Source of the DNA: Burkholderiales bacterium RIFCSPLOWO2_12_FULL_61_40
GTDB taxonomy: Bacteria; Pseudomonadota; Gammaproteobacteria; Burkholderiales; Burkholderiaceae_C
NCBI GenBank assembly: GCA_001770935.1
Contig: MESI01000121.1
Coordinates: 33,066-71,089, forward strand
Direction: 5' to 3'
Length of the DNA: 38,024 nt
Position 1 is the first letter of the stretch. Each line of letters starts with the position of its first letter. Both the position numbers and the translations under genes were made by a program. Of the stretch, positions 16,789 to 24,499 are shown one piece after another. Under the pieces are notes generated by a model that had not been told where the DNA came from, did no database searches, and saw only the letters and a list, made by a program, of their open reading frames with translations.

Positions 16789-16811
16789 GCGGTGTGGGTG
16801 GCCCGTGCCAC

Positions 16812-18011
16812 TCACCGTCCTGGTGTGTGCCAGGCTGGCTTGTTCCAGTGGGTGAGCGCGCGCAGCAGCCATTCAAACGGGCCGTAGGCATGGCTGCGCA
16901 TCCACCAGCGACTGAGCCCCAGTTGCACCAGGTAGATCAGCAAAGCCAGCAGGGCCACCTGGGGCGGCGCCAGGACCCCGATCAGGGCCCAGCCCCAGGC
17001 GGTAAACACCACGGCGCACACCAGGGACTGCAGCAGGTAGTTCGTCAGCGCCATCCGTCCTGCCGGGGCCAGCCAGGCCCCCAGCACCGCGCCTCGGGGA
17101 TGGCGCAGGAGCAGCAGCAGTGCGGCCACGTAAGCGCCAGTGAGCGCGGGTGCGCTGAGGATGCCCACGGCCAGTCCAAGCAGGCTATTGCCCGGTTGGG
17201 CGGGCGCCGTGTTCAGGGCGCTGTAGCACAGTGCGCCCGCCAGCCCGATGGGACCACCCAGAGCCAGGAACCGCCACAGGGATTTATGCCGACCGGAGAG
17301 TCTGGCGAAGTAGTTTTCTTTGGCCGCCGCCAGTCCGAGCAGGAACATGGCCAATGCGCAGGGGGCCTGGATCAGGCCCAGCACAAACCACATATGGGTT
17401 TGCAATTCCAGTGCATGTTGCGCGATGGTGGCGCCAATGCTGTGGCGGTAGGCAGCGGTGGCGCGGGCGATTTCATCGTGCATCCACGGGCTCGGCACGA
17501 TCGGGTCGGCATCCGCCAGCGCCAGCCCTGCCAGCGCCCAGCACAGTGCGGTCACCAGCACCAGGGCGCTGGCCAGGTACAGCGCCGTTTTCGGGGCCAG
17601 ACCGCGCAGGGCCAGCAGCAACAGGCCCAGCAGGGCGTAGGTCAGCAAAATGTCGCCATGGAACAGCAGCAGGGCATGGCCGATGCCCAGCAGCGCCAAA
17701 CCGGCACTGCGCCGCAGGTAGCGCGGTACAAAGGCCGAGCCGGTGCGCTGGGCCGAGGCCATTTGCAGGCTGAAGCTGTAGCCGAACAAAAAGGAAAACA
17801 ACAGGTAGAACTTGGTCTCGAACAAGGTGCGCACCAGCGCCAGTGTGAATCGGTCCGGCCCGCTGTCAAAGGCCGGGTCCGCCAGGCCGCTGCCATAGTA
17901 GGCCGAGGCAAAGGCGCCGATGTTCACCATCAAAATGCCCAGCAGCGCAAAGCCGCGCAGGGCATCCAGGTCGGCAATCCGCCCGGTGGAGGGGGCACGT
18001 TCGGCGCTCAT
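16812..18011 (-). CDS. DUF418 (YeiB-like) membrane protein
   Basis: 399 residues with roughly ten hydrophobic segments. The N-terminal RIADLDALRGFALLGILMVN (about 11-30) is the DUF418/acyltransferase-like signature, and the C-terminal half contains the DUF418 core (GRMALTNYLLQSLVCAVVF near 315, ending PFEWLLRALTHW). Function in the family is unknown, although similarity to acyltransferase-3 membrane proteins suggests acyl transfer. Its ATG overlaps the TetR stop by 4 nt (ATGA), so it is co-expressed with and presumably controlled by that repressor. It converges on cbpB with only 23 nt between the stops. Confidence 0.88.
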   Translation of the reverse strand: MSAERAPSTGRIADLDALRGFALLGILMVNIGAFASAYYGSGLADPAFDSGPDRFTLALVRTLFETKFYLLFSFLFGYSFSLQMASAQRTGSAFVPRYLRRSAGLALLGIGHALLLFHGDILLTYALLGLLLLALRGLAPKTALYLASALVLVTALCWALAGLALADADPIVPSPWMHDEIARATAAYRHSIGATIAQHALELQTHMWFVLGLIQAPCALAMFLLGLAAAKENYFARLSGRHKSLWRFLALGGPIGLAGALCYSALNTAPAQPGNSLLGLAVGILSAPALTGAYVAALLLLLRHPRGAVLGAWLAPAGRMALTNYLLQSLVCAVVFTAWGWALIGVLAPPQVALLALLIYLVQLGLSRWWMRSHAYGPFEWLLRALTHWNKPAWHTPGR

Positions 18012-18631
18012 GTGGCGCTGCCCCCGGCTGCGGCTCGCGCAGGCGCAAGCACTTGGGACAGGGCGCTATGCACCAAGTGGCGGTAGCCGACGAGGTCGAA
18101 GTCCGTCTCGACCATGGCGCGCCCGAAGGCGCCGTCGAGCAGGAGCAAGATCCAGTCCGCGGCGCGGGGCGCGGGCGTGTGCAGGGCGAGGTGTTGGCGC
18201 TCCACGCCCATTTGCAGTAGGCGCACCAGTGCGGTTTTCTTGTCGGCCTCATGGGCGGATACCGCAGCAAACACTGCGGGGTTGCGCACGGCTTCGGCGA
18301 TGGCCTCCAGCGACAGCCGGGTGTAGGCCGACTGCGTCAGCAGGGCCAGTTGCTGGTCAATGGCCTCCAGCAGCGCCGCGAACAGGTCGGGGGCGGAGCT
18401 GGCGCGCTCCAACAAGGCGCCCAACTCGTTCGGCCCCTCAACCACCACCGCCGCAATGATGGCTTCCTTGCTGTCGAAGTAGTGGAACAGGTTGCCCGGA
18501 CTCATATGGGCTTCGCGGCAGATCTCGGCGGTGCGGGTCTGGTGAAAGCCGCTGCGGATGAAGCAGCGGACGGCGGCATCCAGGATGTGCTGGCGTTTGC
18601 TTTGCTGGCGTTCGGGGTCAATTTTGCGCAT
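18008..18631 (-). CDS. TetR/AcrR-family transcriptional repressor
   Basis: 207 residues. The TetR helix-turn-helix spans about 12-58 (HILDAAVRCFIRSGFHQTRT, then ICREAHMSPGNLFHYFDSKEAI), and the C-terminal helical ligand domain is divergent, as is normal. It is the first gene of a two-gene operon with DUF418. A 32-bp near-perfect palindrome sits 13 bp upstream of the start (18645-18676) and is the probable autoregulatory operator. The ligand is unknown. Confidence 0.9.
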   Translation of the reverse strand: MRKIDPERQQSKRQHILDAAVRCFIRSGFHQTRTAEICREAHMSPGNLFHYFDSKEAIIAAVVVEGPNELGALLERASSAPDLFAALLEAIDQQLALLTQSAYTRLSLEAIAEAVRNPAVFAAVSAHEADKKTALVRLLQMGVERQHLALHTPAPRAADWILLLLDGAFGRAMVETDFDLVGYRHLVHSALSQVLAPARAAAGGSAT

Positions 18632-18644
18632 GGTCGGGTGGTGT

Positions 18645-18676
18645 GTTTAATAGATCGACTAGTTGGTCTATTAAAC
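18645..18676. promoter_or_regulatory. Operator-like palindrome upstream of tetR
   Basis: Inverted repeat centred between 18660 and 18661: GTTTAATAGA on the left mirrored exactly by TCTATTAAAC on the right, with 14 of 16 positions in each half symmetric and ACTAGT at the centre. Its location and size suit binding by one or two TetR dimers. Binding by the adjacent regulator is inferred. Confidence 0.78.
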
Positions 18677-18681
18677 GCGAA

Positions 18682-18720
18682 ACAAAACGACGCTGTCAAG
18701 TGCATGTGGCATGCACTTGA
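18682..18720 (-). terminator. Probable terminator of bluB
   Basis: A perfect 11-bp inverted repeat (18696-18706 with 18710-18720; TCAAGTGCATG, loop of 3) lies 37 bp past the bluB stop. On the minus strand the stem is followed after a few bases by GTTTTGTTT, a weak T-tract. Confidence 0.5.
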
Positions 18721-18757
18721 CCCATGCGGTATTGGATGTGGCGGTGGGGGCCGGGTG

Positions 18758-19531
18758 CTATTGCGCCGCAGCCACCCGGTGGGCCGCGCCCGCTTCCTGG
18801 GCAATCGCCTGGTCGCGTTTCAGGTGGCCGATCAGGGCCTGGTCGTCATCGCGCTGGCCCCACTGGTCGAAATACACCAAGTCCTCCATGGGCAGGCGGG
18901 GCAGCCAACCGGCGCTTTCCAGTTCCGGCTTGGCGTGGAAATGGCTGACGTAGCCGACGCACAGGTAGGCAATGGGGGTGATGCCCTTGGGAATTCCCAG
19001 CGCCTCTTGCAACTCGGACTGGTGGAAAATGCTGACCCAGCCCACGCCCAGGCCTTCGGCCCGCGCGGCCAGCCACAGGTTTTGCACGGCGCATACGCTG
19101 CTGTACAGGTCCATGGTTTTCATATGGGTGCGCCCCACCACCACCGGGCCGGTGCGCTCGCGGTCGCAGGTGATGCAGATGCCCACCGGTGACTCCAGAA
19201 TGCCTTCCAGTTTCAGGCTGCGGTAGGTGCTGCGTTTTTCACCTTCGAACATCTCGCCCGCTTCGGCATGGGCAGTGGCAAAGGCGGCGTGCACGCGGCG
19301 CTTGACCGCATCGGACTGCACCACCAGAAAATTCCAGGGCTGCATGAAGCCGACCGAGGGCGCGTAGTGGGCGGCGGTCAGGATGCGGCTCAGCACCGCA
19401 TCGGGCACCGGGGTGGGCAAAAATTGGCCGCGTACATCGCGGCGAGAAAAAATGGCGTGGTAGACCGCATCACGCGCTTCGTCTGCAAAGGCGTGTGTGG
19501 ATTGAATGGCTTGCGCCGACATGGATTTCAT
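18758..19531 (-). CDS. bluB: 5,6-dimethylbenzimidazole synthase BluB
   Basis: 257 residues, nitroreductase fold. BluB-type features: FSRRDVRGQFLPTPVP near 28-43 for FMN binding, AAHYAPSVGFMQPWNFLVV near 53-71, ESPVGICITCDR near 112-123, and LWLAARAEGLGVGWVSIF near 152-169. BluB uses oxygen to turn reduced FMN into 5,6-dimethylbenzimidazole, the lower ligand of B12. The ATG at 19531 is chosen because GGGGAAG precedes it; a second Met lies three codons on. A cobalamin riboswitch lies immediately upstream, which strongly supports the assignment. No other corrin pathway gene is in the window. Confidence 0.93.
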   Translation of the reverse strand: MKSMSAQAIQSTHAFADEARDAVYHAIFSRRDVRGQFLPTPVPDAVLSRILTAAHYAPSVGFMQPWNFLVVQSDAVKRRVHAAFATAHAEAGEMFEGEKRSTYRSLKLEGILESPVGICITCDRERTGPVVVGRTHMKTMDLYSSVCAVQNLWLAARAEGLGVGWVSIFHQSELQEALGIPKGITPIAYLCVGYVSHFHAKPELESAGWLPRLPMEDLVYFDQWGQRDDDQALIGHLKRDQAIAQEAGAAHRVAAAQ

Positions 19532-19558
19532 GGCTTCCCCTAGCGTGAAAACAAAATG

Positions 19559-19578
19559 CGCTGCCTGACCATGCAGCG
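19559..19578 (-). terminator. Hairpin between riboswitch and bluB start
   Basis: CGCTGC...GCAGCG (6-bp stem, 8-nt loop) followed on the minus strand by CATTTTGTTTT lies between the aptamer and the bluB ribosome binding site. It could act as a weak attenuator. A translational mechanism is equally possible. Confidence 0.4.
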
Positions 19579-19589
19579 TGGTGAAAGTT

Positions 19590-19750
19590 TTCAGGCCGGT
19601 CTTCTGGCTTGGATTCATCTGACCCCGGCGCCTTCCCGGCTTGCGCCAGTGGCATTGAGCGAGGGTCATCCTCCTTACAGCGTTGGGCACGCGGCGGATT
19701 TGCACCGCCTTCCCGATTCTCCCGTCGCCTTACAGCGACGGGCACCTGAA
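19590..19750 (-). promoter_or_regulatory. Cobalamin riboswitch upstream of bluB
   Basis: Read on the minus strand, the conserved blocks appear in order: GGTGCAAATCCGCC near 19706-19693, CAACGCTGTAA near 19685, GCCACTGG near 19659, GGGAAGGC near 19645, and the B12 box AAGCCAGAAGACC near 19611-19599. P1 pairs 19745-19750 with 19590-19595. It sits 58 bp before the bluB start and is expected to lower bluB expression when cobalamin is abundant. Confidence 0.93.
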
Positions 19751-19803
19751 GGTCGCCATCATAAGGGGCGCGGGCTCAGGTCAAGCCCGCGATTTTCGAC
19801 ACC

Positions 19804-22095
19804 TTAGCGGGTACGACGAATACCCACCGGACTGGCTTGGCTTGCCGCTACCTGTGCGGAACGTTTTCCGCCCGTCAGCAGGCGCACAGCAAAGGCGGCC
19901 AGGAACAAGGTGCCCATGGCGAACACGATATCCCCCGGCACCCGCATCCACACCAGGGTTTCCATGAAGTGTGAGTGGATGATTTCGGGAGAGCGTGCAA
20001 ACCACATGCCCTTGGTCACACTGGCCCAGGCCTGGTAGATGCCCGCTGGCACCAGCGACATGAACACCATCATGGCCAGGCCGATATTGAGCGACCAGAA
20101 CATGGGGGCGAGCAAGCGGTCAGACCATGCCGCCCGGCTGGAGAGTCCGCGCAGGCAAAACAGCAGCAGGCCGATGCCCAACATGCCATAGACACCGAAC
20201 AGCGCTGCGTGGCCATGGCCAGCGGTCATGTTCAGACCCTGCATGTAGTACAGCGCAATCGGCGTGTTGATGGAAAAGCCCAGCAGGCCTGCGCCCACCA
20301 CGTTCCAGAAGCCTACGGCGATGAAACACAGAATGGACCACTTGTAGGCCTGTACCCAGGGGGCCGCTTTGGAGCGCTGGTAGTTGCGGTAGGCTTCGAC
20401 CCCGATCATGGCCAAGGGCACCACTTCCAGCGCCGAGAACATGGCGCCAATCGCAATCACAAAGGTGGGGGTGCCGGTGAAGTACAGGTGGTGCAAGGTG
20501 CCCAGAATGCCGCCGAACAGAAACACGATGGTCTCCAGCACGATGGCGCTGTTGGCGGTGCTGGCGCGGATCAGGCCCAGGCGGGTGAACAGCAAGGCGA
20601 TCACGGCGGTGGCAAACACTTCAAAGAAGCCTTCCACCCACAGGTGGACCAACCACCAGCGCCAGTATTCGATCATCGAGTAGTGGGTGTGCTTGCCCCA
20701 GGTCAGGGAGGTGGCGTAGAAGCCGCCAATGCACAGGGCAGACAGAAACACCATGGCAATCAGGCCGCGGCTCTCCGACGGTGTTTTCAGCGCAGGCATC
20801 AGGCCGCGTCCCAGCAAGGTCACCCAGAACAGCAGGCCGACAAACAGCAGGATCTGCCAGACACGGCCCATGCTGGTGAATTCCAGGCCCTGGTTGCCGA
20901 TCCAGAAACTGAAATCGTTGCCCAGGTGCTGCAAGGTGCCGATCCAGCCGAAGGCGGTGGAGCCGACCACAATGAACAACAAGGCATAGAACAACACGTC
21001 AACGCCGAGTTTTTGGTACTTGGGCTCATGGCCGGAGATGGCAGGTGCGATGTACAGGCCGGTGGCCAGCCAGGCGGTCGCAATCCACAGCACCGCAAAC
21101 TGGGTGTGGATGGTGCGGCTCACCGTGAACGGCAGGATCTGCGCCAATGGGAAGCCGAAGAAGCTCTGACCTTCGACCGCATAGTGGGCGGTAATCACCC
21201 CCATGCCGACTTGCGCCAGGATCAGGCCAATCACCACATAGAAGTATTTGCGCGTCGCCTTCATCGACGGCGTAGGCTTCAGATCAAACAGCGGATCGGC
21301 CTTGGGCGGCGTGGGGTCGCTCTCTTCGGCATGGGTGGAGTGGTAAAAAATCATGCCCGCAATGGCGGCAATCATCAGGATCACGCTGGCGATGGACCAG
21401 ATGCCGGCGCCGGCGGTCGGCGTGTTGTCCACCAGTGGTTCGTGCGGCCAGTTGCTGGTGTAGCTCAGGTCGGTTTCACCGGGACGGTCGGTGGCGGCGG
21501 CCCAGGCCGACCAGAAGATGAAGGCGGGCAGCGCCTGCAGGTCCTGCGGGTCGGGCAGGGAACCCGCGTTCATTGCATATTGTTCACGCAACTTGTCCAA
21601 AGACGCGTCATCGCCAAACAGGCCGACGTAATGCTGTACCACTTGCTTGGCAGCCTCCACGCGGTCCGGCGACAGGGTGATGGTGCCGGTGTCGGCATCA
21701 AAGCTGTTGCGACGCATCTCGCTCTTGAGCCGGCCGTTCAAGTCGGCCTGTTGACCGACATTCAAATTTTCAAAGGGCTGGCCGAAATCGCGTTGCGCCC
21801 AAATGGCACGCAAGGCCAGCGCCTCGCGGTGCAGCCAGTCGGCCGACCAATCGGGGGCCACATAACTGCCGTGGCCCCAGACCGAGCCCAGTTGCTGGCC
21901 CCCGGCCGACAGCCAGGCTTCCTGGCCGCGTTGCACCTGGCCCTCGGAGAACAGGACCGTGCCCTTGGTGCTGATGACTTGTTTGGGAATGGGTGGGGCG
22001 GTCAGATAAATTTCTGTACCGACCCAACCCAGGACGGCAAAGGACATCGCACAGATGATGGCGAGCCAGGTCCAGAGTTTGCGCGTAGCGTGCAT
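19804..22095 (-). CDS. norB: Quinol-dependent nitric oxide reductase (qNorB)
   Basis: 763 residues, the usual size of single-subunit qNor. An N-terminal membrane anchor (about 8-30) leads into a periplasmic extension (about 35-225) with the SVWGHGSYVAPDWSADWLHR segment typical of qNor, and then about 12 further membrane helices carry the haem-copper-oxidase-like core. Conserved His-bearing segments include RTIHTQFAVLW, HLWVEGFFEVF, GTLHHLYFTGTP and GHGHAALFGVYG, which supply haem b, haem b3 and non-haem FeB ligands. The enzyme reduces NO to N2O using quinol directly; without a NorC gene nearby this fits NO detoxification. The ATG at 22095 has AGGA upstream. Two NsrR-type boxes precede it. Confidence 0.95.
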   Translation of the reverse strand: MHATRKLWTWLAIICAMSFAVLGWVGTEIYLTAPPIPKQVISTKGTVLFSEGQVQRGQEAWLSAGGQQLGSVWGHGSYVAPDWSADWLHREALALRAIWAQRDFGQPFENLNVGQQADLNGRLKSEMRRNSFDADTGTITLSPDRVEAAKQVVQHYVGLFGDDASLDKLREQYAMNAGSLPDPQDLQALPAFIFWSAWAAATDRPGETDLSYTSNWPHEPLVDNTPTAGAGIWSIASVILMIAAIAGMIFYHSTHAEESDPTPPKADPLFDLKPTPSMKATRKYFYVVIGLILAQVGMGVITAHYAVEGQSFFGFPLAQILPFTVSRTIHTQFAVLWIATAWLATGLYIAPAISGHEPKYQKLGVDVLFYALLFIVVGSTAFGWIGTLQHLGNDFSFWIGNQGLEFTSMGRVWQILLFVGLLFWVTLLGRGLMPALKTPSESRGLIAMVFLSALCIGGFYATSLTWGKHTHYSMIEYWRWWLVHLWVEGFFEVFATAVIALLFTRLGLIRASTANSAIVLETIVFLFGGILGTLHHLYFTGTPTFVIAIGAMFSALEVVPLAMIGVEAYRNYQRSKAAPWVQAYKWSILCFIAVGFWNVVGAGLLGFSINTPIALYYMQGLNMTAGHGHAALFGVYGMLGIGLLLFCLRGLSSRAAWSDRLLAPMFWSLNIGLAMMVFMSLVPAGIYQAWASVTKGMWFARSPEIIHSHFMETLVWMRVPGDIVFAMGTLFLAAFAVRLLTGGKRSAQVAASQASPVGIRRTR

Positions 22096-22160
22096 GGCAT
22101 GGATTCCTAATGGATGGAGTTGAACGGGAATGAGGCGGGGTTCGGTACCCAATGCCATCA

Positions 22161-22183
22161 AAGATGTATTTTAAATGCATTTA
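22161..22183. promoter_or_regulatory. NsrR-type operator 1
   Basis: AAGATGTATTT-T-AAATGCATTTA, an 11-1-11 inverted repeat that matches the known NsrR box pattern (GATGYATTT-N-AAATRCATC). It lies 66 bp upstream of the qNorB start. NsrR is the NO-sensing Fe-S repressor; its gene is not in the window. Confidence 0.78.
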
Positions 22184-22188
22184 TTTGT

Positions 22189-22211
22189 AAGATGCAATTT
22201 AAATGCATCTT
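22189..22211. promoter_or_regulatory. NsrR-type operator 2
   Basis: AAGATGCAATT-T-AAATGCATCTT, symmetric in 10 of 11 positions per arm, with its centre 28 bp from the first box. Two boxes spaced about three helical turns apart suggest tight, possibly cooperative repression of qNorB. Confidence 0.8.
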
Positions 22212-22361
22212 TAAATTCAACCATGCTCCCTGTGCGGAGCGGTAACCAGATACACCGCCGCCTTGGGCCTGGTGCACCAAAAAGGAAGTTTCTTGACAAT
22301 TGACGGTGTTGTGCGCTCTGGATGCGCTTGAATGCCTGTCCCCAAGAGATGGAGGAGGCCG

Positions 22362-23444
22362 ATGGGAGTCGGCCCATGGAAACACATGTTTCGCCAGCTT
22401 TTTGCCAGTAACAGTGCCCAGGATTGGGCGCTGGCCTTGTTCGCGGCCATCGCCAGCATGGTGGTGCTCCACTTCTTGCGTCGGATGATCCTGCTGCACC
22501 TGGAGCGGATATCCCAATCCACGGAGACGGTGATCGACGACTTTTTCGTCGATGTCCTGTCGGCCACCCGCCTGTTGCTCACCGCGGCTATCGGCCTGTA
22601 CATTGCCGCACACTTTCTGAACCTGCCCCCAGCTTTGGAAAAATTCGTGGACCGGGCCTTCGTCGGCTTGATCATCCTGCAGTCCGGGTTCTGGGTGCAA
22701 CGCGGCCTGGTTTGCTGGTTGACGCACCGGTTTTCGTTGGGCGATGTGGCCGAAGCCGGTGCGCGTGCCATGACCCTGTCGCTGCTGTCTTTTCTGGGGC
22801 GCGCAGTCCTGTGGATGTTGGTGGGGCTGCTTATTCTCGACAACCTGGGCTTGAATGTGACAGCCCTGGTCGCGAGTCTGGGCATTGGGGGGATCGCCGT
22901 GGCTTTGGCCGTGCAGAACATCCTGGGGGATGTGTTTGCCTCGCTGTCCATTGCCATTGACAAGCCTTTTGTCATTGGCGATTTCATCATCGTGGATGAG
23001 CACATGGGCAGCATTGAACATGTGGGGCTCAAGACCACGCGTATCCGGAGCCTCAGTGGCGAGCAAATCATTTTCTCCAACAATGACCTGCTTAAAAGCC
23101 GTATTCGCAATTACAAACGCATGCAGGAGCGGCGCGCCGTCTTCACCGTCAGTGTCACTTACGACACGCCAGCGTCGCAACTCGAAAGCATCACCCCGCT
23201 TATCCGTCAGGCCATCGAATCCCAGGCCCATACGCGCATCGACCGTGTGCATTTCAAAAGCCTGGGCAGCTGCTCGCTGGATTTCGAAGCTGTCTACTAC
23301 CTGCTCCAACCAGATTTCAACCTCTACATGGACGTTCAGCAGGCCATCAATCTGCAACTGTTGCGCGTATTCGGCGAGCGGGGCATCCAGTTTGCCTTCC
23401 CGACCCAAACCCTGCACATTGTGGGCGGCAAGCCCGCGACGTGA
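22362..23444 (+). CDS. MscS-family mechanosensitive channel protein
   Basis: 360 residues. N-terminal membrane helices at about 25-45, 65-85 and 95-120 precede the pore helix pair, which includes the MscS signature GIGGIAVALAVQNILGDVFA near 180-200 followed by the beta domain (KPFVIGDFIIVDEHMGSIEHVG, then IFSNNDLLKS). The C-terminal cytosolic alpha/beta domain ends near 355. These channels release osmolytes under hypo-osmotic stress. The ATG at 22362 follows GGAGGAGG and is preferred over an ATG ten codons upstream. It is divergent from qNorB and shares the intergenic region with the NsrR boxes. Confidence 0.9.
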   Translation: MGVGPWKHMFRQLFASNSAQDWALALFAAIASMVVLHFLRRMILLHLERISQSTETVIDDFFVDVLSATRLLLTAAIGLYIAAHFLNLPPALEKFVDRAFVGLIILQSGFWVQRGLVCWLTHRFSLGDVAEAGARAMTLSLLSFLGRAVLWMLVGLLILDNLGLNVTALVASLGIGGIAVALAVQNILGDVFASLSIAIDKPFVIGDFIIVDEHMGSIEHVGLKTTRIRSLSGEQIIFSNNDLLKSRIRNYKRMQERRAVFTVSVTYDTPASQLESITPLIRQAIESQAHTRIDRVHFKSLGSCSLDFEAVYYLLQPDFNLYMDVQQAINLQLLRVFGERGIQFAFPTQTLHIVGGKPAT

Positions 23445-23612
23445 CGGTCTCGAAGAAGTCCCTTGGCAACGTGTCGCGAACAGGCGTGCCAGTGGACGGC
23501 ACCGATTTGCCTTTTCTCAAGGCCTTGTCATCCCACTCTGAATCTAATCATCTGCGCGAGGGAGTAAAAAAAACCGCGCAATTCCGACCCATGACCCGCA
23601 AAAAGGATACGC

Positions 23613-24023
23613 ATGAAACACCACACCAACCTGAAAACGGCCCTCATCGTTGCCGCCTTGCTGGCGCTGCCAGTGGCACAGGCTGCCACCATGAGCAAGG
23701 ACGACTACAAGGCAGGCAAAGACCGCATCGGTGCGGACTACAAGGCCGACAAAGAGGCGTGTGCGCCCCTGGCCGACAATGCCAAGGATGTCTGTGTGGA
23801 AGAAGCCAAAGCCAAGGAAAAGGTCGCCCGCGCAGAACTGGAATACAGCTACACCGGCAAACCGTCCGATCAGACCAAGGTGATGGAGGTCAAAGCCAAG
23901 ACCGCCTATGGCGTTGCCAGGGAAAAATGCGACGACTTGAAGGGCACCGAAAAGGAAGTCTGCGTCAAGGAAGCCAAGGCTGCCAGGACCAAGGCGCTAG
24001 CCGATATCAAAATGGGCAAGTAA
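23613..24023 (+). CDS. Small secreted Lys/Ala-rich protein with duplicated Cys-pair repeat
   Basis: 136 residues. A signal peptide is cleaved near residue 25 (VAQAA). The mature part is charged and helical and consists of two related repeats, residues 43-76 and 99-132, each with a Tyr, then C-x10-C (C50/C61 and C106/C117), followed by VCVEEAKAKEK-like and VCVKEAKAART-like helices. The cysteines could form one disulfide per repeat, giving two helical hairpins. Similar small periplasmic proteins occur in Burkholderiales but have no known role. AAAAGGA precedes the ATG. Confidence 0.7.
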   Translation: MKHHTNLKTALIVAALLALPVAQAATMSKDDYKAGKDRIGADYKADKEACAPLADNAKDVCVEEAKAKEKVARAELEYSYTGKPSDQTKVMEVKAKTAYGVAREKCDDLKGTEKEVCVKEAKAARTKALADIKMGK

Positions 24024-24029
24024 ACGGGG

Positions 24030-24485
24030 TCAGCGTGACGGTCCGGCGCTCACCTCGGCCCAGCAATTGGGGGTTTCATACAGGGTGATCTTGTCCAGGG
24101 TCAGCCCGGTATTGAACTGGTCCCGGTAGACGTTTTTCAGAATGTCGAAAGCCGCACGGGCCAAATTTTCAACTGTGGGGATGCAGTCGAGCACCACGGT
24201 TTTGTGGTCCGGCAGGCTGTCCAGAAATTCCCGCACCAGGGCGTCGCCCCGGTAGACCAGAAACGCATGGTCCCAGAGGTCCACTAAATGGGTTTTGGCC
24301 AGCGTCTTGATGTCGGAAAAATCCATGACCATGCCGTTGTCCGATTGCCCCGCCTGGTCGATCACCTCGCCTACCAGCGTGATGAGCAGGGTGTAGCGGT
24401 GCCCATGCAGGTTGCGGCACTGGCTTTTGTGGTCTGGAATGCGGTGGCCGGCGTCAAACTCCAGCTTGCGGGTAATCGTCAACAT
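24030..24485 (-). CDS. queD: 6-carboxy-5,6,7,8-tetrahydropterin synthase QueD
   Basis: 151 residues. Zinc ligands H14, H27 and H29 sit in FDAGHRIPDHKSQCRNLHGHRY, with the catalytic-type Cys at 23. WDHAFLVYRGD near 70-80 and the C-terminal LYETPNCWAEV give the conserved Glu. QueD turns dihydroneopterin triphosphate into carboxytetrahydropterin, the second step of queuosine synthesis. It follows queE with a 14-nt gap, the natural pathway order QueD-QueE. It converges on the small secreted protein gene with 6 nt between stop codons. Confidence 0.93.
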   Translation of the reverse strand: MLTITRKLEFDAGHRIPDHKSQCRNLHGHRYTLLITLVGEVIDQAGQSDNGMVMDFSDIKTLAKTHLVDLWDHAFLVYRGDALVREFLDSLPDHKTVVLDCIPTVENLARAAFDILKNVYRDQFNTGLTLDKITLYETPNCWAEVSAGPSR

Positions 24486-24499
24486 GGTGTGGATATCAC

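Noticed and set aside
16794..16815. Hairpin GTGGGTGGC-CCGT-GCCACTCAC between cbpB and DUF418
   Set aside because: One G-T pair in nine and no T-run on either strand, so I do not call it a terminator.
16740..18086. Plus-strand open frame of 448 codons
   Set aside because: Antisense to the DUF418 gene and rich in Gln/Gly; no family signal.
19975..22110. Plus-strand open frame of 711 codons
   Set aside because: Antisense to qNorB. No recognisable domain and strongly biased composition.
22293..22321. TTGACA as a -35 box for the MscS gene
   Set aside because: No acceptable -10 sequence at 16-18 bp distance.
22158..23417. Minus-strand open frame of 419 codons
   Set aside because: Antisense to the MscS-family gene, which has the pore signature; its composition is that of a shadow frame.
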